DNA of 52,505 nucleotides from Bacteroidota bacterium (GCA_021813585.1 JAKAJV010000055.1:1-52505); one strand, 5' to 3'. Positions 9,676 to 19,531 are shown, counted from the first letter of the stretch. Notes: a model not told the origin generated them from the letters alone. Numbers and translations: made by a program.

Positions 9676-9768
9676 GAGGCTGTCTTCAGAATGGCAGGCT
9701 ATATTCACTCATCTCTAATCGCATTGAATATGCATGCCGGGATTTCCTCAGAGCCTTCAGACAGCCTC
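9676..9768 (-). promoter_or_regulatory. Structured leader / attenuator candidate upstream of the receptor
   Basis: The arms gaggctgtct (9676-9685) and agacagcctc (9759-9768) form a perfect 10-bp stem. They enclose a second helix pairing atattca with tgaatat, plus a ggc/gcc closing pair. On the minus strand the outer stem is followed by attttatctttt, which is terminator-like, and the receptor ATG comes 30 bp later. It could be a 5' leader or attenuator, a terminator for the upstream gene, or a decayed repeat. I see no match to the cobalamin, TPP or SAM riboswitch consensus. Confidence 0.4.
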
Positions 9769-9844
9769 GTATTATTTTTTTATCAGAATAATTTTACAAA
9801 CCGGCACCTGCGCTTTACTAAAAGCATGCAGGCAGACGGATCAA

Positions 9845-12286
9845 TTATTTTATTAACAGCATTTTCTTCTGCGCAGTATAGTTTCCTGCTTTAATCTTAT
9901 AGAAATATACTCCGCTTGATAAAGATGCCGCATCGAACATTACAGTATGCTGCCCGGCTTCCTGCAGTTCATTTACAAGCGCAGCAACTTCCTGCCCGGT
10001 AATATCGAATACCTTTAACTCGACGTTGGACCTTTCAGGGATGTTGTACTTTATCAACGTCGATGGATTGAAAGGATTGGGGAAATTTTGCTCGAGGCTA
10101 AAAAATGCCGGAGAGTTAAAATTAATCTCCACAACATTGGAATATTTATAAGTCCCGTCAAAGTCTATCTGCTTTAGCCTGTAGCTATAAGTTCCGCAAT
10201 CAATATTTCCATCGGTAAACGAGTAGGTGTTAGCTATGGTTGTTGAACCGTGTCCGGCAACAAAACCGATCTTCTCCCATTCATACTTACGGGGCAAAGT
10301 TGAAGAAGAAGCCCGTTGAACTTCAAATCCTTTATTGTTTAATTCGGTGGCTGTTCTCCAGGTTAATTCAACCGCATTGTTCTTAACTGCAGCGGAGAAT
10401 GAAGTAAGCTCTACCGGAATTTCCACCGTCTTATATCCTTTAATTAATGTTCCGCCGTTACCGGCAAACCACAAATCGGTTCCGACTACACATATGCTGT
10501 ATATTGCGTTGTTGCAAAACTTGTCGGCCTGCATCCAGGCAGCTCCGCCGTCCTTCGAGTTTAATACGTATCCGTTGCCGTCTGAAATCCATACATTATT
10601 TTCATCCTGGATCCCTATGCCCCAAATGCTGATATATTTATCGAAGCCTGCCGGAAAGGTTACTGCGTTCCAGGTTAAGCCTCCGTCTGTAGTTTTCGTC
10701 AGGGTAGGATTCGGACTGTTAAAGCCTCCGATATATCCGAGCTGATTGTTATAGAACTTTGTACAGAAATAACTGCCGGGAATATTTGTAGTAAGCTGGG
10801 TCCAGCTCGTTCCTCCGTCAGTCGTCATGTAAGCTTTTGCCGAAAGACCGACTGCAATTACTTTTTGCGCATCAAATACCGACATTGCATAAACCGTAGA
10901 AGTGCCGAAAGGCGAGTTTGCCAGAGCCCATGTTGTGCCGCCGTCTGTAGTCTTAATTATTTTGCCGGTAGAGCTGCATGCATAGCCGGTATTCACGTCT
11001 GCAAAGCCCATGTCGTAAAAGATAGCCGTAGTGGAGCCGGTAATTGGATGGGACTGAAGAGTGAAAGTAGCACCGCCGTCTGTGGTTTTATATATCCTGT
11101 TGTTGCTGGTGCCTACATACCACACTGTAGATGAAGCGAGCGCGAAAGAGTATACCTGCTTAGTAAAATTAAATCCGATGTTTGCCCATGTAGAACCGCC
11201 GTCGGTTGTTTTGAAAATGAATCCCAATGAATCTGAAGTAGTTGAAGAACCGCCGCAAGCATAACCGGTAGTGCTGTTGACGAATTTAATCATCCTAAAA
11301 GGTTTTTGAGTAACGGCAGTAAACAGTGGATTCCAGGTCAGCCCGTTATCGGTGCTCTTGTATAACGATCCGTATCTTCCGCAGGCAAAGAAATCGCTTC
11401 CGGATTTAATTACACCGTACATCGCTTCTGTGCCTGCATCATAAGAATTCCACGTAGCGCCGCCGTCGGTTGTTTTAAAAATTGAGCCGTTATTGTTGTT
11501 GGTTGAAAAGCCTGTATTCGCATCGATAAAATAAACCGAGTTGGGAACGACCAGGCCGCTTGTAACTGCGCTGCTCCAGGTTGTACCGCCGTCGGTTGTG
11601 TAGTAAACCTTACCGCCGTCCTGAGAGGCGTACCAGCCGCGGCTGGCATCCAGGAAATAAACATCCCAGATAGTTTTATTAAAACCTGCTGGAGAAACAT
11701 TCGTCCATGTAGCGCCATAGTCCGTAGAGCGGCTAAGATATTGCGTGGCTCCGCTTGATGCTGTGCCTATATATATATTGCCTGCACTAACAGCGTGGAT
11801 GCTGTAGAGCGTGTTTGTCATAGGCGAAGTAACTGAAGTCCAGGTTGCACCGCCGTTTTTTGTTTTTAATATCGTACCGTTAGCTCCCACTGCATAACCA
11901 GTATCGGCATCCAGAAAATCGATATCATATAGAAATGCGGTTGAGGAAGAAGTTAAAAACGTAAATGTATTTCCGCCGTCGGTAGTTTTCATCAGCAAGC
12001 CTTCATCGCCGCAGAAATAACCGACATTCGCATTTATAAATTCAGCGGCTGAAATTTCTCTTCCCTGCGGATCGGGATATTTTACCGTCCATGTACTCCC
12101 TCCGTCGGTAGATTTTTGCACAATACCGGCTTCACCGAATGCAACAAGATTCCCCGGAGAGGTGGAAACAATCCTGTTAAGAGTATTACCGGTAGGCTTT
12201 GGGTTTTGCCATTCCCAGGTGTAGCTCTGCGGTAATACCACGCAGGAAAGAACCAGCATAAAAAGAAACGTAAATACCTTTTTCAT
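9845..12286 (-). CDS. YCF48-repeat T9SS surface protein with fibronectin-like linker
   Basis: This 813-aa protein has a signal peptide (MKKVFTFLFMLVLSCVVLPQ) and about thirteen TTDGGxTW-type repeats over residues ~30-600, consistent with one or two YCF48 propellers. Next comes a ~90-residue domain (VELTSFSAAVKNNAVELTWR) that also precedes the sorting domain of the protein at 14451 and is common in Ignavibacteria. It ends with a type-A T9SS domain (QNFPNPFNPST, C-terminal KKMLLIK). It should be exported by the T9SS to the surface. At DNA level the repeats are near-identical GC-rich blocks around each DGG-W motif, which makes copy-number change by recombination likely. Confidence 0.85.
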   Translation of the reverse strand: MKKVFTFLFMLVLSCVVLPQSYTWEWQNPKPTGNTLNRIVSTSPGNLVAFGEAGIVQKSTDGGSTWTVKYPDPQGREISAAEFINANVGYFCGDEGLLMKTTDGGNTFTFLTSSSTAFLYDIDFLDADTGYAVGANGTILKTKNGGATWTSVTSPMTNTLYSIHAVSAGNIYIGTASSGATQYLSRSTDYGATWTNVSPAGFNKTIWDVYFLDASRGWYASQDGGKVYYTTDGGTTWSSAVTSGLVVPNSVYFIDANTGFSTNNNNGSIFKTTDGGATWNSYDAGTEAMYGVIKSGSDFFACGRYGSLYKSTDNGLTWNPLFTAVTQKPFRMIKFVNSTTGYACGGSSTTSDSLGFIFKTTDGGSTWANIGFNFTKQVYSFALASSTVWYVGTSNNRIYKTTDGGATFTLQSHPITGSTTAIFYDMGFADVNTGYACSSTGKIIKTTDGGTTWALANSPFGTSTVYAMSVFDAQKVIAVGLSAKAYMTTDGGTSWTQLTTNIPGSYFCTKFYNNQLGYIGGFNSPNPTLTKTTDGGLTWNAVTFPAGFDKYISIWGIGIQDENNVWISDGNGYVLNSKDGGAAWMQADKFCNNAIYSICVVGTDLWFAGNGGTLIKGYKTVEIPVELTSFSAAVKNNAVELTWRTATELNNKGFEVQRASSSTLPRKYEWEKIGFVAGHGSTTIANTYSFTDGNIDCGTYSYRLKQIDFDGTYKYSNVVEINFNSPAFFSLEQNFPNPFNPSTLIKYNIPERSNVELKVFDITGQEVAALVNELQEAGQHTVMFDAASLSSGVYFYKIKAGNYTAQKKMLLIK

Positions 12287-12355
12287 AGTATTCCTTTCAA
12301 TTAATTATTTATTATTTAGTAACCGGACAATCAGTTTTTTAATTTGACTTATATA

Positions 12356-12374
12356 CCGGCTGCCAGGCAGCCGG
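12356..12374 (-). terminator. Hairpin downstream of the polyferredoxin gene
   Basis: ccggctgc and gcagccgg pair over 8 bp around a 3-nt loop, five bases after the stop codon of the gene ending at 12380. No strong U-run follows on the minus strand, so it may be an mRNA-stabilising hairpin rather than an intrinsic terminator. Confidence 0.45.
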
Positions 12375-12379
12375 CGGTC

Positions 12380-14323
12380 TTAAATATCCAGATCAAGCTC
12401 GCCGGCTTTCACTACCTTTCCGTTAGGCTTAATGTGGAAAGGATTAGCCACTTCCTTTGTTTGATTATCGCCTGTGAAGATAGTTAGCGTGGGCTTAACG
12501 AGAGCGGCTTTTACCTTCTCCGCATTCGTCTGTGCCGGATCGAAATAGATGAAGGCAGTAGGCACGTTTGTGAACCTTGTAGAGAACCTGATAATACCGT
12601 TATCAGCAGAAAGATGACTGGTAAGGTAGCTGAAATATCTTCTAAGCTGGGGCGAAGCCGCTTCCGGCATGGGGAAAACGAGTACGGAAAGATTTTCTTT
12701 TGAATATTTTTTATAATCGTTAAACACCCTGTCGTATATTCTGAATATTTTTTTCTTGTAATCGGCAGCCGAAATAAATCCCTTGTTTACTCCGTTGTTT
12801 TCTACTTTAAAATCCAATTCCAGCTTTTCAACAGTCTTTGCTTTTTTAGCCAGGACTTCTTCCTTTTCAATCTGCTTTTTGATTTTCTGCGGGCTTGTTA
12901 ATTCCGGATTATAGTAAACAGTCGTCAGCACCGGCTCGCCGTAGTGGGTTTCAAAACCGTAAACACCGTCATCCTCTCTTAAAGAATAAAAGAGATTGTT
13001 AAAGTCAATCAGATCGAACAATCCGTATATTCCCGCCTCCCAAACCGCAACCGAATCCACAGTGCCGGGTTTAATCCTTTTTATTTCCTGCTTTATTGGC
13101 GTGAATAGAGATTCCTTAACTTTCTTGCCGGAAATTACCGCCGGATCATAATAGATTTTTACTGTATGAGACTTTGCGTAAGTGTCCAGGCCGTAAATGC
13201 CGTCAATACTTACCAACGTATTTTTAAGCGACATTGAACTGCCGTAGCATTTTACGTTTTTCAACCCTGCTTGTTCATAAACCGCCAGCTTGTGCGAAGG
13301 ATCGGGATGGCCCCATTTCTCGGCAATCGTTGTAAACTCTATCTGGCTAGCAGCGCCAAGGCTCAACAAAACTAGCACAACCACCATAACCGGGGAAAGA
13401 TACTTTAGGTTTTTCTTTTTGCTTATTGTAAGAGTATTTCTCCTAGGGCACGAATAAACGCAATCGGTGCAGAGGTTGCAGTCTATATGATCCACTTTTG
13501 CGTACTGGGAGATCTTAATATTCTGGGGGCATTTGGTATCGCAGAAATTACAGTCGGTACAGTTAGCCTCGTTCCTTGTAATTTTCGGAACGGGCGATAA
13601 AAAGCTCTTCATAAATCCCAGTTCATTTATCATGCCTGCCAAAACAAGCCCGGCAATAAGCCAAACGTAGCTTAATCCGGCGCCTAGAACATTTGCCAGA
13701 ACAAATAAAATTATTACCGCACCTGCACCCACAACATTCAAAAAGATATTGCTTAAAGCACCCATCGGGCACAAATATTTGCACCAGAATAATTTGAAGA
13801 AGACCGCACCGAGGATTGTTATTATAAATGCCGGAATGGCAAAGTATAAAACAATATCGGTGTTATTAAATAAATTTGCCGAAGCAAAGTACGGATCGAA
13901 TTCTTTACAGAAGAGTTCGCTTGTAGTCATAGTTATATAAAGCACCGCAAACAGAAGTATGTACTTTAGCGCCCGCAGCGGACGATCAAGCTTTTGCGGA
14001 ATAGTTAATCTTACATGAAGCTTGTCGCCTATCTTCCCAAGCCACTCGCTTATCGAGCCGATGGGACAGACATAGCTGCAGAATAATTTACCTATTAATA
14101 AAACTCCGATTATCAAACCAATACCTATCATCAATTGAGTTTCACTCATATTGCACGACATGGTACCCTGGTTTAATTTACTTCCCAATGATGCCAAACC
14201 TCCGAAAGGACAGTAAGACTCAAAGTCGGAAATGTAGCTTGGATCGAATATAGGGCGTATTGCCACGTAGGCAATTAGACCCAGAAATAAAGACTGAAGT
14301 ACGAGACGAATTTTGTTTTTCAT
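12380..14323 (-). CDS. NapH/NosR-like membrane polyferredoxin with three degenerate HMA-like domains
   Basis: This 647-aa inner-membrane protein has about six hydrophobic segments. It carries two CxxxCPxG motifs (Cys82/86 and Cys181/185) as in NapH, NosR and CcoG. Two 4Fe-4S motifs follow (Cys255/258/261/265 and Cys282/285/288/292), then another membrane segment (~308-325). Known members pass electrons from the quinone pool or support metal-cofactor assembly. Unusually, the C-terminal half contains three modules (about 355-408, 424-487, 545-609) with the beta-alpha-beta-beta-alpha-beta rhythm of heavy-metal-associated domains, each with a VYYDP/VYYNP/FIYFDP strand and a following K-V helix. 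None keeps a CxxC pair; only Cys359 remains. It sits between T9SS protein genes. Confidence 0.8.
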   Translation of the reverse strand: MKNKIRLVLQSLFLGLIAYVAIRPIFDPSYISDFESYCPFGGLASLGSKLNQGTMSCNMSETQLMIGIGLIIGVLLIGKLFCSYVCPIGSISEWLGKIGDKLHVRLTIPQKLDRPLRALKYILLFAVLYITMTTSELFCKEFDPYFASANLFNNTDIVLYFAIPAFIITILGAVFFKLFWCKYLCPMGALSNIFLNVVGAGAVIILFVLANVLGAGLSYVWLIAGLVLAGMINELGFMKSFLSPVPKITRNEANCTDCNFCDTKCPQNIKISQYAKVDHIDCNLCTDCVYSCPRRNTLTISKKKNLKYLSPVMVVVLVLLSLGAASQIEFTTIAEKWGHPDPSHKLAVYEQAGLKNVKCYGSSMSLKNTLVSIDGIYGLDTYAKSHTVKIYYDPAVISGKKVKESLFTPIKQEIKRIKPGTVDSVAVWEAGIYGLFDLIDFNNLFYSLREDDGVYGFETHYGEPVLTTVYYNPELTSPQKIKKQIEKEEVLAKKAKTVEKLELDFKVENNGVNKGFISAADYKKKIFRIYDRVFNDYKKYSKENLSVLVFPMPEAASPQLRRYFSYLTSHLSADNGIIRFSTRFTNVPTAFIYFDPAQTNAEKVKAALVKPTLTIFTGDNQTKEVANPFHIKPNGKVVKAGELDLDI

Positions 14324-14450
14324 ATACTTCCCCGATTTAGGATTCTGTATTGTTGTTAGATTTATTGCGGTCTGTGTTAAAACAAACCGCAGTTAATTGA
14401 ATTAATTAAAAAGCCATATTTTGCCGGGCACACGGAATGAACCGGCTGCT

Positions 14451-16412
14451 TCATTTCATAATAATCATCTTGCGTATGCTGCTGAAGCTTGAGCCGTCGT
14501 TCCCGAATGCTTCCACTTTATAGAAATAAACTCCGCTCGCAAAGCCTGAAGCATCAAATTTAACTTCGCTCCTTCCGGCTAGAAAATCTTTATTCGAAAG
14601 AATATCTATTTCTTTACCGAGGCAGTTATAAATCTTAATTGATACCTGCGATGCTACGGGTAGATCGAAAGCGATGCTTGTTGCCGGATTAAAAGGATTA
14701 GGATAGTTCTGATAAAGATTAAACCGGCCAGGTGCATTCAAGCTTACTTCAACAATCGAAGAATATTTGAACGTGCCGTCGAAATCTATCTGCTTAAGCC
14801 TGTAATAATATTTTGAGGCGGAAATATTCTCGTCGATAAATGAATAATCCGTTCTTTCCGTTGTAGTGCCGTTGCCTTTTACAAATCCTATTTTTGCGAA
14901 TGCGGAGTTATCAGAACTTCTTTCAAGTGCAAAGCCGGAATTGTTAGTTTCTGTTGCGGTAGACCAGCTAAGAATTACTTTGCCGCTTTCAGCTAATCCT
15001 TTAAAAGAAACAAGCTCTACAGGAACAACCTTTGGCGTCGAAACAAGTTTGCAAACAAACATATCTGCGCCGCCAGCAGAAGTTATTGTTGTATTATCAA
15101 AATATGCGGTGGAGTTGAAATATCCAGAGGCATAAATAAAGCCGTCTCCGGAAATAGCAACTTGCCGGGGAGCGTCATTACCTACACCGCCGGCCTGCTT
15201 TGCCCATAATACATTACCTTCCGAATCAAGCTTCAATATGAAAATATCACTGCCTCCTTTACCTGTTAGTTGAGTCGATCCGAATGTTACTGTGTTTGCC
15301 ATTAATCCGGAAGCTATGCAGTTACCTTCCGCATCTACTTTTAAGTTTTTGCAATAATCGTTGCCGGGACCGCCGAATTCTTTAACCCAAAGGAAATTTC
15401 CGGCTGTATCCATTTTAGTAATAAAAACATCTTGGGTATCACTGGTAGTTGCTGAATAGTTCCCAAATTTAGCAGTACTATCAAAAGCGCCGCCTACATA
15501 AAGATGCCCCAAATTATCCAATGCAACCCCATAACCAATATCGTCATTCTTAGAGCTCCCGGCTGTTTTTGCCCAGATTAGTTGACCGTTTGTATTATAC
15601 TTAGCAATAAAAATTTCCTGGCCGCCGTAGGAAACTAATTTACTAGAGCCGAAATATGCAGTGTCAACATACATTCCTGTTACATAAACATTTCCATCTA
15701 CATCAACCGCAATGTCCTTTGCCTCTTCTCCGGAAGAACTGCCTCCGGCGTTTATTACCCATTTAATATTTCCATCCTTATCAAACTTAGCAATCAAAAT
15801 ATCTCTTTGACCATTAGATGTAATTGTGATGGAATCAAATGTAACTGTATTTACGGTTGAGGAGCCGAAATATCCGGCCACATATACATTGTTTAGAGCA
15901 TCCACGCCAATTGCCTGCGTTTGAGTTTGGGAAACGCTCTTCCCGTCTTTTATCCATAAAAGGTTTCCGCTGGAATCATACTTAGCAGTAAAAGCATCAA
16001 GGTTGCCGGCGCTGACAAGTGTTTTAGTATCAAAAGTAGCAGAACCGTAATAACACCCTGTAGTAATAACATTACCTAATTTATCAACAGCAACTCCCCA
16101 GCCTCGGTCGGTTAATGTACCTCCGCCGCTTTTGCCCCATATTGCATTACCGGAAGAATCATACTTAACAATGAAATAATCTACGTTACCTTTGCTCGTC
16201 ATACTTAATGATGAACCGAAACTAACAGTACCGGTAAATTCGCCCGTAAGGTAATATCCGTTTGAATATGCGGTGATTGCATCTGGATAGTCGGTACCCG
16301 TACCTCCGAAACTCTTTACCCATTTATATTCCGGCGCTTGAGCATATAAAAAAAATGAGAACGAAACAAAAAAAATAAATGAGATGTTAATACTCTTTGT
16401 ATAAATCTTCAT
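14451..16412 (-). CDS. SBBP-repeat beta-propeller protein with T9SS sorting domain
   Basis: This 653-aa protein starts at MKIYTKSINISF; a longer start at 16469 would place 19 polar residues before the signal peptide. About eight repeats of ~50 residues follow, each with a pattern like GNVYVTGxYxxxAxFGS and FIAKYDxxGxLxWAK, typical of SBBP beta-propeller repeats. Next is the VELVSFKGLAESGKVILSW linker domain shared with 9845-12286. The end is a type-A T9SS domain (QNYPNPFNPAT ... RKMIIMK). It is predicted to be secreted by the T9SS and surface-attached; substrate unknown. A nested-hairpin element lies directly upstream (16481-16629). Confidence 0.83.
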   Translation of the reverse strand: MKIYTKSINISFIFFVSFSFFLYAQAPEYKWVKSFGGTGTDYPDAITAYSNGYYLTGEFTGTVSFGSSLSMTSKGNVDYFIVKYDSSGNAIWGKSGGGTLTDRGWGVAVDKLGNVITTGCYYGSATFDTKTLVSAGNLDAFTAKYDSSGNLLWIKDGKSVSQTQTQAIGVDALNNVYVAGYFGSSTVNTVTFDSITITSNGQRDILIAKFDKDGNIKWVINAGGSSSGEEAKDIAVDVDGNVYVTGMYVDTAYFGSSKLVSYGGQEIFIAKYNTNGQLIWAKTAGSSKNDDIGYGVALDNLGHLYVGGAFDSTAKFGNYSATTSDTQDVFITKMDTAGNFLWVKEFGGPGNDYCKNLKVDAEGNCIASGLMANTVTFGSTQLTGKGGSDIFILKLDSEGNVLWAKQAGGVGNDAPRQVAISGDGFIYASGYFNSTAYFDNTTITSAGGADMFVCKLVSTPKVVPVELVSFKGLAESGKVILSWSTATETNNSGFALERSSDNSAFAKIGFVKGNGTTTERTDYSFIDENISASKYYYRLKQIDFDGTFKYSSIVEVSLNAPGRFNLYQNYPNPFNPATSIAFDLPVASQVSIKIYNCLGKEIDILSNKDFLAGRSEVKFDASGFASGVYFYKVEAFGNDGSSFSSIRKMIIMK

Positions 16413-16480
16413 AATGAACCTCGTAGAATTTATTTTGAAAATTTTCCTGCTTAAAACGAATTTAAGCATGAATTATTTAT

Positions 16481-16629
16481 TAACTCATGTTACGCAGGAA
16501 TACATTTTGATGTCCGCATTGTCATTCCCACGAAAGTGGGAATCCATTTTTTATCATATTTTCGCATCTTGGATACCCGCTTTCGCGGGTATGACACTCA
16601 AGCTTTATAATTTTGCGTAACATGAGTTA
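16481..16629. repeat. Nested inverted-repeat element, copy 1 (REPIN-like)
   Basis: Outer arms taactcatgttacgca (16481-16496) and its exact complement (16614-16629) enclose two hairpins: attcccac-gaaa-gtgggaat (16524-16543) and atacccgc-tttc-gcgggtat (16573-16592). The two hairpins with their flanks (gtc...cca and tgg...gac) are inverted copies of each other, which is REPIN architecture. It lies between the M16 stop (16642) and the SBBP gene start. It has no coding capacity. Confidence 0.85.
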
Positions 16630-16641
16630 TTAAATTCCGGA

Positions 16642-19464
16642 TTACAACTTGTCTATTAAATAATCTAATGAATGTTTTTCAATCGGACCATCCACAACAA
16701 TTACATACTTATCAACAGTTAAATATTTTTTTGCCAAACGGATGACGTCATCTTTGGTTACTGCTTTAATCCTGTCGGCTTTTTTATCGTAAAAGTCAAA
16801 CGGCTGCTTATCAATTATAAGGCTGAAAACCTTCTGGGCAACATCGTCCGGAGTCTCAACATAAAAAGGCAGCAATCCCAGCAGTCGGTTTTTAGCCGAA
16901 GCCAGTTCCTCATCCGTAACACCGTCATTAATCAGTTTCTTTATCTCGGAAAAAATTCCGGTAATAACTTTCCCGGTATTTGCGGGCGCTGTTTTGGTAT
17001 TAAACTTCCAGTAGCCAATGCTGTCGGACTTAACCCAGTAGTCGCTCTTTATACCATAAATCAAACCTTGTTTATCTCTAAGCTCCACACCCATTCTAGA
17101 AGTAAGAGCGCTGCCGGCAAGAATATAATTAAGAACCTGCGCGGCTTCCTCTTCAGAAGGATCGATCTTATTATAAGGCGCGAATCCTATGTTTATTGTA
17201 CACTCGGTATAATCCTTTTCCGGGTATACTTTAATTATCTTTGTCTTCAATTCCTTTACCGGCGGCGAAGAGACTAATTCCGGAGCGGTGCCTTCGGCAT
17301 TCCAGTTCCCGAAATATTTGTCGGCAAGCTGCTTCATTTCTTCAGGCTTCATATCGCCTACCATAAGAAGTGTCAGTCTATCCGGCCGGAAATATTTTTT
17401 ATGAATACCGGCGATGTCTTCTTCTGTTATGCTCTTTATAGATTCTGCCGTGCTGTTAATTTTTGTAATCGGGTGATCGCCGAAAATAGTATTGAACATA
17501 TGGTAGAATGCCTTTATCCCTGTCCTCTTGAACCTGTTCCTTGCCTGAATTAAAAGCCTCGGACGCAGCTTTTCCATTTCAGCTTTGTTCAAGGCAGGCC
17601 TGCTAACCAAGTCGTAGCCGGTCTGCATCATTTCATCCGCATTATCAAGCAGGGAGTAACCCTGGAAATAAAATCCTTTATAGCTACCGCCTACTGAAAA
17701 AGAAAACGGTACGAAAGCCATTCTCTCTGATAATTCATCATAGCTCAACTTTTCAGTCCCGCGGTTCATAAGAGCTGAAAGGTACTCGCAAATTCCAGGC
17801 TTCTGCCCCTCAAGAGCTTCCGGTATAAGCCCGGTCTCAAAGGTGCCGACTACCGTAAGGCTTGGGACTAAATGATTCTCAATAGCGTAAACCTTTATAC
17901 CGTTCTTAAGCTCTAATTCTTTAATCATCGGTGCGATAGGCTTCGGCTTAATATAGCCGTCTTCGCCGCTTTCAGAGTTTATAAAATGATCTGTCAAACT
18001 GAGAGCATCCTGCGGGGGCATAAAATAAAATTTATCCTCCGATTCGTTCAAAGTATTCCCTGGTTCGTTATTCTCATCATTCTCTTCCGGCAATTCTTTC
18101 TTAACCTGCTTTTTATTCCCTTCCTTAGGAAAAGCATACACTACCGTAACTTGTTCCGGGTTAAAATATTTTTTCATTACCCTTATTATATCATCTTTGG
18201 TAACGGAATAAATTCTCCGGTCGAAGTCGGGATAAAAATCCCAGCCGAAGTAAGCTTCGTACCTGCTTATCCTGCCGCCAATATCAGCATTCTTAATGTA
18301 GCTTGTTACCTGGTTAAACTTGTAACGGTTCTTGGCTTTCTGAAGTTCATTATCGCTTACAGGCTCATTCTGCATTTTCCGGATTTCTTCCCACAGGATA
18401 TTTTCAATTCTATCCAGGCTGCTGTCGGGTTTGGCGCTTATGCTTATTTGGAAAAGGTCGGGGTCTTTCGTCATTCCGAAGCCGCCCGCAGCCATTTGTG
18501 CAATTTGATCCTTCTCAACCATACTTTTGTACAGCCTAGCGTCCCTGCTCTTCTCGCAGAAAATTGTTGATGCAATCCTCAATGCAGGCGCATCGGCATC
18601 TTCGTATGTAGGCACATGGAAGGCAAATCTTATTGAAGGTGATGTAATATCCGAATGGTAGATAGTAAACGACTTCCTTACCTTCTGCGGCTCTTCAATC
18701 GACCAGACTTCGGGCACTTTAGGACCCGCAGGAATATTGCCGTAGAATTTCTCCGCTGTTTTTAAAATCTCATCTGTCTGGAAGTCGCCCACCAGTACAA
18801 GCAGTGCGTTGTTCGGAGTATAATAAGTTTTGTAATAACTGTAAGCGTCGTCGCGCGTCATGTGGTTAAGGTCGCCAGGCCACCCTATAACCGGGTCGCG
18901 GTTCTGACTGGATGTAAATGCGATCGAATTCAAAGTCTCTCTTATTATTCCGTTAACCTGGCTTTCAGTCCTCATCCTTCTCTCCTGCTTTATCACCTCT
19001 ATCTCCGATTTGAACTCGACTGGATCAAATATAGAATTCTGCATCCTGTCGGATTCTATATCCATCGCCACTTCAATCTTGTTGGCAGGCATATATTCGT
19101 AGTAGCTCGTCATATCGTTCATAGTGAATGCATTAAAGACGCCGGAATTATTCGAAATAGTTTTTGAGGCCATTCCCTTCCCGTATTTTTTAGTTCCTTT
19201 AAACATCATATGCTCAACCACATGAGAAATACCTGTTATGCCCAGCTTCTCATTCCTAGAACCAACTTTATAAGTAAGCTGCTGATAGATCAACGGCGCA
19301 ATGTGTCTTTCCATAGTAAGAACAGTTAATCCGTTGCTAAAGGTATGGCGGTAAACTTTCCCTTCTTCATATTTTTTATCGCTTCCGGCATAAGTATATA
19401 CGCAGATCGAAATAAACAGAATTACTATAAGACTGAGATAATATTTGCCACGGAATAAATTCAT
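16642..19464 (-). CDS. M16 family zinc peptidase, two-domain
   Basis: This 940-aa protein has a signal peptide or anchor (residues 8-26). The first M16 domain carries the inverted zinc motif HVVEH (His81, Glu84, His85) followed by a helix with EIEVIKQERRM that supplies the third ligand. A second M16-like half starts near residue 510 (ELKNGIKVYAIENHLVPS) and lacks the HxxEH motif, as is normal for pitrilysin-type enzymes. It should cleave peptides or small proteins in the periplasm or at the surface. In proteobacteria M16 peptidases can work with TonB receptors on imported proteins, so its presence in a two-receptor locus is suggestive; that link is inference. Confidence 0.88.
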   Translation of the reverse strand: MNLFRGKYYLSLIVILFISICVYTYAGSDKKYEEGKVYRHTFSNGLTVLTMERHIAPLIYQQLTYKVGSRNEKLGITGISHVVEHMMFKGTKKYGKGMASKTISNNSGVFNAFTMNDMTSYYEYMPANKIEVAMDIESDRMQNSIFDPVEFKSEIEVIKQERRMRTESQVNGIIRETLNSIAFTSSQNRDPVIGWPGDLNHMTRDDAYSYYKTYYTPNNALLVLVGDFQTDEILKTAEKFYGNIPAGPKVPEVWSIEEPQKVRKSFTIYHSDITSPSIRFAFHVPTYEDADAPALRIASTIFCEKSRDARLYKSMVEKDQIAQMAAGGFGMTKDPDLFQISISAKPDSSLDRIENILWEEIRKMQNEPVSDNELQKAKNRYKFNQVTSYIKNADIGGRISRYEAYFGWDFYPDFDRRIYSVTKDDIIRVMKKYFNPEQVTVVYAFPKEGNKKQVKKELPEENDENNEPGNTLNESEDKFYFMPPQDALSLTDHFINSESGEDGYIKPKPIAPMIKELELKNGIKVYAIENHLVPSLTVVGTFETGLIPEALEGQKPGICEYLSALMNRGTEKLSYDELSERMAFVPFSFSVGGSYKGFYFQGYSLLDNADEMMQTGYDLVSRPALNKAEMEKLRPRLLIQARNRFKRTGIKAFYHMFNTIFGDHPITKINSTAESIKSITEEDIAGIHKKYFRPDRLTLLMVGDMKPEEMKQLADKYFGNWNAEGTAPELVSSPPVKELKTKIIKVYPEKDYTECTINIGFAPYNKIDPSEEEAAQVLNYILAGSALTSRMGVELRDKQGLIYGIKSDYWVKSDSIGYWKFNTKTAPANTGKVITGIFSEIKKLINDGVTDEELASAKNRLLGLLPFYVETPDDVAQKVFSLIIDKQPFDFYDKKADRIKAVTKDDVIRLAKKYLTVDKYVIVVDGPIEKHSLDYLIDKL

Positions 19465-19531
19465 TAGTTCTCCTTTTGTTATTTTTGATTAATCCGTTTC
19501 TTAAAATCGAACCGAATGTCCGGCCTTGCTA

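Noticed and set aside
9676-9768. Cobalamin riboswitch before a TonB receptor
   Set aside because: No B12-box-like sequence and the element is under 100 nt; kept only as an unassigned structured leader.
16481-16629. Copies 1-3 as simple rho-independent terminators
   Set aside because: The outer stems lack U-runs, enclose two further hairpins, and one copy lies at a gene start rather than an end.
17986-18570. 194-residue plus-strand frame
   Set aside because: It is entirely antisense to the M16 peptidase, with no ribosome site or recognisable domain.
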